Below, in pieces: positions 1 through 5,084 of a DNA stretch of 5,618 nucleotides. A program made the translations under genes and the position numbers. Under the pieces are notes generated by a model. It searched no databases, was not told the DNA's origin, and saw only the letters and a list, made by a program, of their open reading frames with translations. Location: the NCBI GenBank assembly GCA_017629395.1, contig JAGBXH010000073.1:1-5618 (forward strand). Reading direction: 5' to 3'. Source of the stretch: Clostridia bacterium (GTDB lineage Bacteria > Bacillota > Clostridia > Oscillospirales > CAG-272). The stretch's first letter is position 1. The number at the start of each line of letters is the position of its first letter.

Positions 1-45
1 AAAATCAGGCAGCAGGATATCGGCGGGAGTAAAGCTGTATTTCAT
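1..45 (-). CDS. 5' end of a leftward gene, possibly a DUF1015-family protein (partial)
   Basis: Read leftwards from an ATG at 45-43, fifteen codons are visible (MKYSFTPADILLPDF) before the window edge. The start is well supported: a full-strength Shine-Dalgarno, AAGGAGGA, lies at 60-53 with a 7-nt gap, and a plausible promoter lies further upstream. The N-terminal pattern, an aromatic/Pro-Ala-Asp-Ile-Leu-Leu-Pro stretch, resembles from memory the beginning of clostridial DUF1015 proteins, whose function is unknown. Fifteen residues are too few to be sure of that, so the product name is tentative while the existence of a gene is fairly secure. It is divergent from the aspartokinase gene and shares a 237-bp control region with it. 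Confidence 0.6.
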   Translation of the reverse strand, partial: MKYSFTPADILLPDF

Positions 46-84
46 ATATAAATCCTCCTTGCAGGGTCTTGCGTTTCTGCTTCT

Positions 85-113
85 ATTTTACATGATTTTG
101 CGCACAAAATCAA
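85..113 (-). promoter_or_regulatory. Candidate promoter for the leftward gene at 1-45
   Basis: On the minus strand a TTGATT box (113-108) is followed after 17 nt by TAAAAT (90-85), about 40 nt upstream of the start codon at 45. The boxes are good but imperfect matches to the sigma-A consensus. A perfect 8-bp inverted repeat (93-112) covers almost the whole spacer and most of the -35 box, which suggests that the promoter may be controlled. Confidence 0.55.
93..112. promoter_or_regulatory. Palindrome, candidate operator
   Basis: TGATTTTG-CGCA-CAAAATCA is a perfect inverted repeat with 8-bp arms and a 4-nt centre. It lies inside the candidate leftward promoter. Its core, ATTTT-N6-AAAAT, with a GCGC in the centre, is repeated at 149-164. 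It could bind a dimeric repressor; no regulator family is recognised. Confidence 0.45.
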
Positions 114-146
114 GACGTGTGCAAAATATTTACACTTGCCGTCCCC

Positions 147-166
147 GCATTTTCGCGCAAAAATGC
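147..166. promoter_or_regulatory. Second palindrome related to that at 93-112
   Basis: GCATTTT-CGCGCA-AAAATGC has perfect 7-bp arms and a 6-nt centre. Its ATTTT-N6-AAAAT core matches that of the palindrome at 93-112, and the two midpoints are 54 bp apart, close to five helical turns. It lies about 30 bp upstream of the aspartokinase -35 box. It is a candidate second operator, by inference only. Confidence 0.4.
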
Positions 167-196
167 CATCTGCTGCCAAAAACTTGCAGCAAGCTC

Positions 197-225
197 TTGA
201 CAGAATATGCGTTTACACATATAAT
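197..225 (+). promoter_or_regulatory. Consensus sigma-A promoter for aspartokinase
   Basis: TTGACA (197-202), a 17-nt spacer and TATAAT (220-225) match the housekeeping consensus at every base. A second, overlapping TATAAT follows at 225-230 but would give a 22-nt spacer. The expected transcription start is near 232, giving a leader of about 50 nt. That is too short for a lysine riboswitch, and none is seen. Confidence 0.85.
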
Positions 226-282
226 ATAATATGGCAGATTGGTTTTGTCTGTCCCTAAAATCTATTTTTCAGGAGTTATCCC

Positions 283-1608
283 ATGTCGATCAAAGTTGTG
301 AAATTCGGCGGCTCGTCACTGGCTGACGCCGAACACTTCAGAAAGGTTGCTGCCATTGTCAAGGCAGATCCCGCACGCAGATACGTTGTTCCCTCCGCGC
401 CCGGCAAGCGCTTCTCCGATGACATTAAGGTCACGGACATGCTCTACACCTGCTATCAGATGATCAGAGAAAAGAAGAGCATGCAGGAGGTTGACGAATA
501 CTATAAAAATATCATCGAACGCTACGACAGCATCATTCGCGAGCTGGGCTTGGATTTTGATCTGTCGGGTGAATACGAATACATTAAAAACGCCATGCTG
601 CACCGCCCCGGCAGAGACTTTGTGGCAAGCCGCGGCGAATACCTCTCGGGGCTTATCCTTGCAAAGTATCTGGGCTTCCCCTTCATTGATGCCGAAAACG
701 TCATCTTCTTTAAGGAAAACGGCGCATTTGACCAGGAAAAGACCGACCGCGTGCTGTCCGCAGAGCTGGCACAGTACCGCCACGCCGTCATTCCCGGCTT
801 TTACGGCTGCGCTGCAAACGGCACCGTCAAGACCTTCTCGCGCGGCGGCTCGGATATCACGGGCTCTATCGTAGCGCGCGCTGCAGGTGCAACGCTTTAC
901 GAAAACTGGACCGACGTTTCCGGTTTCTTAATGGCTGACCCTCGCATCGTCAAGGATCCCGCCACCATTGAAACCATTACCTACCGCGAGCTGCGTGAGC
1001 TTTCCTACATGGGCGCGACCGTACTGCACGAGGACGCTGTGTTCCCCGTGCGCTCCGCAGGTATTCCCATCAATATCCGCAACACCAACCGCCCCGAGGA
1101 TCAGGGTACCATGATCGTATCCTCCACCACGCACTACGACACCGAGCGCGTGATCACGGGCATTGCGGGCAAAAAGGAATTTTCGGTTATCAACATTGAA
1201 AAGGATATGATGAACGCCGAGGTCGGCTTTGGACGCAAGGTGCTTGAGATCCTGGAAGAAAACGGCATTTCCTTTGAGCACCTGCCCTCCGGCATTGACA
1301 CCATGTCGGTCGTTACCGCAACCGCTGCCCTGGAGGGCAAGCGCGAGCGCATCCTGCAGGCGATCTGCCGCACGGTATCTCCCGACAGCGTGACCATTGA
1401 GGACGATATGGCTCTGGTTGCCGTTGTTGGACGCGGTATGGTCAAGGCAAAGGGTACGGCTGCACGCGTATTTGACGCGCTTGCCTCCAAGGGCATCAAC
1501 ATCCGCATGATCGACCAGGGCTCCTCCGAGCTTAACATCATCGTGGGTATTGCGGACGACGAGTACACCGACGCTATCCGTGCCATTTACGAGGAATTCG
1601 TGCATTGA
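283..1608 (+). CDS. Aspartate kinase (aspartokinase) with two C-terminal ACT domains
   Basis: This cytoplasmic enzyme phosphorylates L-aspartate with ATP (EC 2.7.2.4), the first step towards lysine/diaminopimelate, threonine, methionine and isoleucine. The 441-residue protein has the family layout: an amino-acid kinase domain at about 1-285, then ACT domains at about 290-365 and 376-441 that normally bind the feedback amino acid. Visible signatures are KFGGSS (7-12), an SRGE motif after residue 110, SRGGSD (186-191), WTDVSG (209-214), ADPR (218-221) and SYMGATVLHEDA from 241. The start is fixed by AGGAG at 271-275, 7 nt before the ATG. The gene appears monocistronic, with its own consensus promoter and a terminator 40 nt after the stop. 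Its length is near that of E. coli LysC (about 449), and nothing is truncated. Which amino acid inhibits it (Lys, Thr or both) cannot be read from the sequence, so no isozyme symbol is given. Confidence 0.96.
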   Translation: MSIKVVKFGGSSLADAEHFRKVAAIVKADPARRYVVPSAPGKRFSDDIKVTDMLYTCYQMIREKKSMQEVDEYYKNIIERYDSIIRELGLDFDLSGEYEYIKNAMLHRPGRDFVASRGEYLSGLILAKYLGFPFIDAENVIFFKENGAFDQEKTDRVLSAELAQYRHAVIPGFYGCAANGTVKTFSRGGSDITGSIVARAAGATLYENWTDVSGFLMADPRIVKDPATIETITYRELRELSYMGATVLHEDAVFPVRSAGIPINIRNTNRPEDQGTMIVSSTTHYDTERVITGIAGKKEFSVINIEKDMMNAEVGFGRKVLEILEENGISFEHLPSGIDTMSVVTATAALEGKRERILQAICRTVSPDSVTIEDDMALVAVVGRGMVKAKGTAARVFDALASKGINIRMIDQGSSELNIIVGIADDEYTDAIRAIYEEFVH

Positions 1609-1618
1609 TTTCATAAAA

Positions 1619-1640
1619 GGACAGTCGAGGACGCCTGTCC
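1619..1640. repeat. Short hairpin, possible fragment of a dispersed intergenic repeat
   Basis: GGACAG (1619-1624) and CTGTCC (1635-1640) form perfect 6-bp arms around a 10-nt loop, followed by CTACA. The element lies between the aspartokinase stop and the terminator stem and is not needed for either. From memory, very similar sequences, read leftwards as TAGGGACAGGCGTCCTCGAC, recur between genes in uncultured Clostridia genomes. Only one copy is present here, so repeat status is unproven. Confidence 0.35.
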
Positions 1641-1647
1641 CTACAAA

Positions 1648-1683
1648 AAAACATCCCGCAAGCCGTGGCTTGCGGGATGTTTT
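1648..1683. terminator. Bidirectional intrinsic terminator
   Basis: A perfect 16-bp stem (AAAACATCCCGCAAGC at 1648-1663, complement at 1668-1683) closes on a 4-nt loop, CGTG. A T-rich run, TTTCATTTTT, follows on the plus strand (1681-1690) and a run of A at 1644-1651 gives a U tract on the minus strand. It therefore suits both converging genes: aspartokinase ending at 1608 and the lipoprotein gene, whose stop codon at 1691-1689 is only 5 nt from the stem. Confidence 0.92.
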
Positions 1684-1688
1684 CATTT

Positions 1689-2795
1689 TTAAGGATGTGC
1701 TTCCTCGTAGGTCCAGCTACGGAAGTCCTCGGGAGTGTGGACTGCATCGGGATCGGTGTAGTCGATGAAGTAGATGTCCTTAAAGGTGTTTCCGCTCTCA
1801 TCAAAGTCATCAATGTTGTCAACCCAGTCGTTTGCGTTAAAGAATACGCTGACAAACTTTCTGGGCATATCTGCGGTGTAGGAATCAGACTGGCAGTAGG
1901 AGAAGGTCATTTCAACGTTCTCTACGTGGCAGTTGGTAAAGGAATCTGCGCTCACGTTACCGGAAGCATCATAACCAACAAAGCCTGCAAGGTTGTGGAA
2001 GCCGCTCATCTTAGCGTTCTTGACCGTGCAATTGGTGAATTCGGGCGTACCTGCGAACACACCACCGATAAATCCTGCAACACGGAAGGAAATGGGATGA
2101 CCACCGTTTGCGGGATCCTGATTGGTGTAATCCAACCAACCGTTGAGCTCAACGTTGGAAACGTGGCAGTTTTCAAAGGTCACCCATGCGTTGCCGTACA
2201 TGTTACCGACAAATACGCCGACGTGACGCTCCCAAGCCTCGATCTTGACACTGTCAAAGTTGAGGTTCTTGAATTCCAGATCGTACTCAGCATTCTGGAT
2301 AAAGCCAAAGCCGTAAGGATAGAAGTGCGCAGCATCCTCCAAGGGCTCGTCGGTGCCTGCAATGGTCATGTTCTTGATGGTATGGCCGTTACCCTCAAAG
2401 GTCACGCAATCCAAAAATGCGCCGTCAATCGGGATCCAATTGTAGCCTGCAAGGTCGATATCAGAGGTGAAGTTAACGGTTACCTCAAAGTAATCGGTGC
2501 CTTCCTCGATAATGGTGTTTGCCCATGCGATCAGCTCCTCTGCGGTGCCGATGTTGATTGCGCCCTCAACAGGTGCGCTGGTGTTATTGGTGGTGACTTC
2601 CTCGGTGGTAGGCTCCTCGGTAGGAGCTTCGGTGGTTTCCTCAGTGGTGGGTGCCTCGGTTACCTGCTCGGTGGGAGCATCAGTCTCGGCTGCGGTGGTG
2701 TCGGCAGGCTTATCGCCATTGTCGCACGCAACCATAGCTGCGAGTATGGACAGGCACAAAAGTGCTGCCAGAATCAGGGAAAGCTGTCTTTTCAT
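1689..2795 (-). CDS. Secreted lipoprotein with Thr/Glu-rich linker and parallel beta-helix domain
   Basis: The function is not recognised. The 368-residue product starts at the ATG at 2795-2793, preceded by GGAGG (2805-2801) with a 5-nt gap; an in-frame ATG at 2807 would overlap this Shine-Dalgarno, and earlier ones lie further upstream. Residues 1-23 are a lipoprotein signal (KR, hydrophobic core) ending in MVAC, so Cys24 should be lipidated and the protein held on the outer face of the membrane. Residues 28-77 are a low-complexity Thr/Glu/Pro/Ala linker, a typical spacer through the cell wall. From about 78 a beta-helix begins: FEGNGHTIKNMTI (133-145), then rungs with an F-x-N-C-x-V pattern at 207-212, 253-258 and 286-291, and AGF[IV]G turns at 240 and 270. 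Cys210, Cys256 and Cys289 take equivalent rung positions. The fold resembles GLUG-type and other clostridial surface beta-helices, which often bind or process polysaccharide. No catalytic residues can be assigned. The last 55 residues are Asp-rich. Confidence 0.88.
   Translation of the reverse strand: MKRQLSLILAALLCLSILAAMVACDNGDKPADTTAAETDAPTEQVTEAPTTEETTEAPTEEPTTEEVTTNNTSAPVEGAINIGTAEELIAWANTIIEEGTDYFEVTVNFTSDIDLAGYNWIPIDGAFLDCVTFEGNGHTIKNMTIAGTDEPLEDAAHFYPYGFGFIQNAEYDLEFKNLNFDSVKIEAWERHVGVFVGNMYGNAWVTFENCHVSNVELNGWLDYTNQDPANGGHPISFRVAGFIGGVFAGTPEFTNCTVKNAKMSGFHNLAGFVGYDASGNVSADSFTNCHVENVEMTFSYCQSDSYTADMPRKFVSVFFNANDWVDNIDDFDESGNTFKDIYFIDYTDPDAVHTPEDFRSWTYEEAHP
2565..2714 (-). repeat. Low-complexity tract encoding the lipoprotein linker
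   Basis: This stretch codes for residues 28-77 of the lipoprotein and consists of degenerate repeats of Thr, Glu, Pro and Ala codons (APTTEETTEAPTEEPTTEE and similar). On the plus strand it reads as GGTGGT/CTCGGT-rich sequence. Such tracts are prone to length change by slippage between strains. Confidence 0.75.
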
Positions 2796-2832
2796 AAAAT
2801 CCTCCATAGTTGTATTTGGGGTCTGTGATATT

Positions 2833-2861
2833 ATCATAACACATCCGTATTTTTTTGTCAA
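2833..2861 (-). promoter_or_regulatory. Promoter of the lipoprotein gene
   Basis: On the minus strand TTGACA (2861-2856), a 17-nt spacer and TATGAT (2838-2833) differ from consensus by one base in the -10 box. The expected start near 2826 gives a 5' leader of about 30 nt. The -35 box is one arm of an inverted repeat with a TTGACA at 2870-2875. Confidence 0.8.
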
Positions 2862-2875
2862 CAGCAATCTTGACA
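2856..2875. promoter_or_regulatory. Inverted repeat overlapping the lipoprotein -35 box, candidate operator
   Basis: TGTCAA (2856-2861) and TTGACA (2870-2875) form perfect 6-bp arms separated by 8 nt. The left arm is the -35 box of the leftward promoter. The right arm resembles a rightward -35 box but has no matching -10 at 16-18 nt, so it is better explained as an operator half-site or as chance. Confidence 0.35.
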
Positions 2876-2912
2876 GTCGTCACAAATTCATCCCGAGATT
2901 TCCTCAACATTC

Positions 2913-2941
2913 TTGACAAAGTGTACTGTGTAGGGTATAAT
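2913..2941 (+). promoter_or_regulatory. Consensus sigma-A promoter of the alpha-galactosidase cluster
   Basis: TTGACA (2913-2918), a 17-nt spacer and TATAAT (2936-2941) match the consensus fully. The expected start near 2948 gives a leader of about 30 nt, which holds the Shine-Dalgarno AAGGAG (2964-2969). No CcpA-type cre site or LacI-type operator could be recognised around it. Confidence 0.87.
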
Positions 2942-2977
2942 AAAAGTACCGATTATTAACAAAAAGGAGCTGTATTT

Positions 2978-4105
2978 ATGGCAATTTTAGCGCAGACACC
3001 CCCTATGGGCTTTAATACCTGGAACACCTTTGGCGCAAACATTAACGAGCAGATGATGCTGGAGATCACCGATATGATCGTGGAGCAGGGCTACCGCGAC
3101 GCAGGCTACGAATACGTGGTCATTGACGACTGCTGGTCCTTGCGCGAGCGCGACGAGGACGGCAATTTGGTACCCGATCCCGAGAAATTCCCCCACGGTA
3201 TGAAGTACGTTGCCGACTACGTGCACTCTAAGGGGCTCAAGTTCGGTATGTACTCCTGTGCCGGCACGCGCACCTGCGCAGGCTTCCCCGGCTCCTTTGA
3301 CCACGAATACCAGGATGCTCGCCTGTTTGCTTCCTGGGGCGTGGATTTCTTAAAGTACGATTACTGCTACTTCCCCGCTAACGGTGACTGCAAGAACCGC
3401 TATCTGACCATGGCGCAGGCTCTGCGCGCTTCGGGCAGAGATATTTTGTTCTCCGCCTGCAACTGGGGCTGGCACGAGCCTTGGAACTGGATGCGCAGCA
3501 TCGGTGCGCACATGTACCGCTCCACCGGTGACATCTGGGATAACTTCCCCTCCACCTCGGGCATTATGAAAAGCCAGATGGATAAGTTCAACGCCAATGC
3601 GGCAGGCTGCTTTAACGATATGGATATGCTGACCGTCGGCATGAACGGTCAGGGCAACGTGGGCGACCCGAACTGCAATACCTATACCGAATACGAAACG
3701 CAGTTTGCTTACTGGTGCTTCTGCGGCGCGCCCTTGATGATGGGTGCGGATATCCGCAAGGTTGGCGAAGAATACCGCACGCTGCTGCAGCACAAAGGGC
3801 TGATCGCGCTCGATCAGGATGCGGAGTGCCGTCCCGCTTTGATGCTCAAGGAATGGAACGGCTGCAATACCTTCGTCCGCCATTTGGCTGACGGCGAGTT
3901 TGCCATTGGCGTATTCAACTTCCACGAAAACGATCAGTACGCTGTGGTGATGTTCTCCGATCTGGGCGTGCCCGTCGGCTCGGGCGTAAAGCTTGCGCTG
4001 ACCGACGTAATGACGGGCGAGCAGCTCGCTCCCAGACGCGATGATCTCATGGCAGAGGTCAAGGGACACCACTTCCGCATCTGGCGCGCAAAATTCGTTG
4101 ACTGA
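2978..4105 (+). CDS. GH27 alpha-galactosidase, intracellular
   Basis: The 375-residue enzyme belongs to glycoside hydrolase family 27 (clan D) and should release terminal alpha-galactose, for example from melibiose, raffinose-type sugars or galactomannan fragments (EC 3.2.1.22), with retention of configuration. It opens with the family signature PPMGFNTWNTF (8-18). The substrate-binding IDDCW is at 49-53, the nucleophile is Asp128 in LKYDYC, and the acid/base is Asp185 in TGDIWD. CNWGW and FNDMDML (212-218) are also typical. The catalytic barrel spans about 1-285 and a C-terminal beta-domain follows. The intact DDCW favours alpha-galactosidase over the GH27 beta-L-arabinopyranosidases, where one of these Asp residues is replaced. 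No signal peptide is present, so the substrate must be imported; no transporter is in view. The start has AAGGAG at 2964-2969, 8 nt upstream. It is first in a tight rightward cluster. Confidence 0.94.
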   Translation: MAILAQTPPMGFNTWNTFGANINEQMMLEITDMIVEQGYRDAGYEYVVIDDCWSLRERDEDGNLVPDPEKFPHGMKYVADYVHSKGLKFGMYSCAGTRTCAGFPGSFDHEYQDARLFASWGVDFLKYDYCYFPANGDCKNRYLTMAQALRASGRDILFSACNWGWHEPWNWMRSIGAHMYRSTGDIWDNFPSTSGIMKSQMDKFNANAAGCFNDMDMLTVGMNGQGNVGDPNCNTYTEYETQFAYWCFCGAPLMMGADIRKVGEEYRTLLQHKGLIALDQDAECRPALMLKEWNGCNTFVRHLADGEFAIGVFNFHENDQYAVVMFSDLGVPVGSGVKLALTDVMTGEQLAPRRDDLMAEVKGHHFRIWRAKFVD

Positions 4106-4110
4106 TTTTC

Positions 4111-4365
4111 ATGGACACCACGAAACACGGTCGCCCCATTGCTGCGGGGCGGGCTGCCGACGCTTACTGTGCAGAGTGCGACGCGCCCATGAGCGGTGAC
4201 GAGGCTGCGCTCAACTATAAGCTGATTGACAAAAAGACCACCCGATTTCTCTGCCCTCTCTGCCTTGGCAAAAAAATGGGAGAGACCCCCGAGCATTTAC
4301 ACAAAATGATCACACTGTTCCGCAAGCAGGGGTGCACGCTGTTTTCCCCCTGGAAAGAGGACTGA
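4111..4365 (+). CDS. Small uncharacterised four-cysteine zinc-ribbon protein
   Basis: The 84-residue product carries CAEC (20-23) and CPLC (48-51), a treble-clef or zinc-ribbon-like pair of CxxC knuckles about 24 residues apart. A helical segment follows and then a GCTLF motif close to the C-terminus (74-78). From memory, similar short proteins occur widely in Clostridia with no assigned function. The ATG lies 5 nt after the alpha-galactosidase stop and has no recognisable Shine-Dalgarno, so translation probably depends on ribosomes that have just terminated. Starting instead at Met27 (4189) would lose the first CxxC, which argues for 4111; an in-frame TGA at 4099-4101 rules out a longer form. 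Reading frame and cysteine spacing support a real gene. A binding partner (nucleic acid or protein) cannot be inferred. Confidence 0.78.
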   Translation: MDTTKHGRPIAAGRAADAYCAECDAPMSGDEAALNYKLIDKKTTRFLCPLCLGKKMGETPEHLHKMITLFRKQGCTLFSPWKED

Positions 4366-4394
4366 ACACTATAATTTGAATAAGGAGAAACGAT

Positions 4395-5060
4395 ATGAAG
4401 CCTATTAACAAATACATTGACCACACCAACTTAAAGCCCTTTGCAACCGCTGCTGATATTGAAAAGCTGTGCGCAGAGGCAGCAGAGCACCATTTTGCAT
4501 CTGTCTGCGTCAACCCCGCGGACGTAGCTCTTGCGCACAGCCTTCTCAAGGACACCGACGTTATGACCTGCACGGTCATCGGCTTCCCTCTTGGCAAGAA
4601 CGTGACTGCCATTAAGGTGGAAGAAACCAAGGCTGCTTACCGCGACGGCTGTGACGAATTTGACATGGTTATCAACGTTGGCAAGCTCAAGGATCGCGAC
4701 CTTGATTACGTTTGCGCAGACATTGCCGCCGTGGTGGCTGCCGCGCAGGGTAAGACGGTCAAGGTCATTATTGAAACCGGACTTTTAACCGACGAGGAAA
4801 TCGCCATTGCAACGCAGCTTTCCTGCCGCGCAGGCGCACACTTTGTCAAGACCTGCACGGGCGTCAACCCCGGTGCTGCTACGGTAGATGCGATTGCCAT
4901 TATGAAGGCAAACAAGACCGAGAACGTGTGCATCAAGGCGTCCGGCGGCGTCAAGACCTACGAGGCGGCGCTTGCCATGATTGCGGCGGGTGCTGACAGA
5001 ATCGGTACCTCCTCGGGCATCGCCATCGTTTCCGGCGGCGTGGGTACGAGTGACTATTGA
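4395..5060 (+). CDS. deoC: Deoxyribose-phosphate aldolase
   Basis: DeoC (DERA, EC 4.1.2.4) cleaves 2-deoxy-D-ribose-5-phosphate into glyceraldehyde-3-phosphate and acetaldehyde, completing cytoplasmic breakdown of deoxynucleosides. The 221-residue protein is a class I aldolase TIM barrel of normal length for the Firmicute form. Visible signatures are IDHTNLK at the N-terminus, FDMVINVG with Asp90, VKTCTG with the Schiff-base Lys152, IKASGG with the proton-relay Lys181, and the phosphate-binding RIGTSSG (202-208). These match Asp102, Lys167 and Lys201 of the E. coli enzyme. AAGGAG at 4382-4387 lies 7 nt before the ATG. None of the usual deo partners (deoA, deoD, deoB, cdd) is in view; instead the gene lies 29 nt after the zinc-ribbon gene and 24 nt before the next gene, with no terminator between them. 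Confidence 0.96.
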   Translation: MKPINKYIDHTNLKPFATAADIEKLCAEAAEHHFASVCVNPADVALAHSLLKDTDVMTCTVIGFPLGKNVTAIKVEETKAAYRDGCDEFDMVINVGKLKDRDLDYVCADIAAVVAAAQGKTVKVIIETGLLTDEEIAIATQLSCRAGAHFVKTCTGVNPGAATVDAIAIMKANKTENVCIKASGGVKTYEAALAMIAAGADRIGTSSGIAIVSGGVGTSDY

Positions 5061-5084
5061 TACTCTCTGTAAAGGAGTACGCAT

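Noticed and set aside
171..191. TGCTGC-N9-GCAGCA hairpin as a terminator
   Set aside because: It lies upstream of both divergent genes, has no T tract, and no gene ends into it.
247..257. GTCTGTCCCTA as a second copy of the element at 1619-1644
   Set aside because: It matches only about 10 of 11 bases of GCCTGTCCCTA, with no partner arm to form the hairpin; chance is the simpler explanation.
231..282. Riboswitch or attenuator in the aspartokinase leader
   Set aside because: The leader is only about 50 nt and A/T-rich, with no stable hairpin, terminator or leader peptide visible.
928..1686. Leftward open frame antisense to aspartokinase
   Set aside because: It is opposite a fully conserved enzyme, spans the terminator and shows no recognisable domain or ribosome binding site; it is a codon-bias shadow.
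1665..2828. Long rightward open frame (387 codons) antisense to the lipoprotein gene
   Set aside because: Its start lies inside the terminator stem, it has no Shine-Dalgarno or promoter, and its Gly/Leu/Val-rich C-terminal part is simply the mirror of the Thr/Glu-rich linker codons. The leftward frame has a signal peptide, Shine-Dalgarno, promoter and terminator.
3350..4072. Leftward open frame of about 240 codons antisense to alpha-galactosidase
   Set aside because: The rightward frame carries all GH27 catalytic motifs; the antisense product has no recognisable features and no upstream signals.
4370..4375. TATAAT upstream of deoC as a separate promoter
   Set aside because: No -35 box lies 16-18 nt upstream (CCCCTG at 4347-4352), there is no extended -10, and transcription would begin inside the Shine-Dalgarno.
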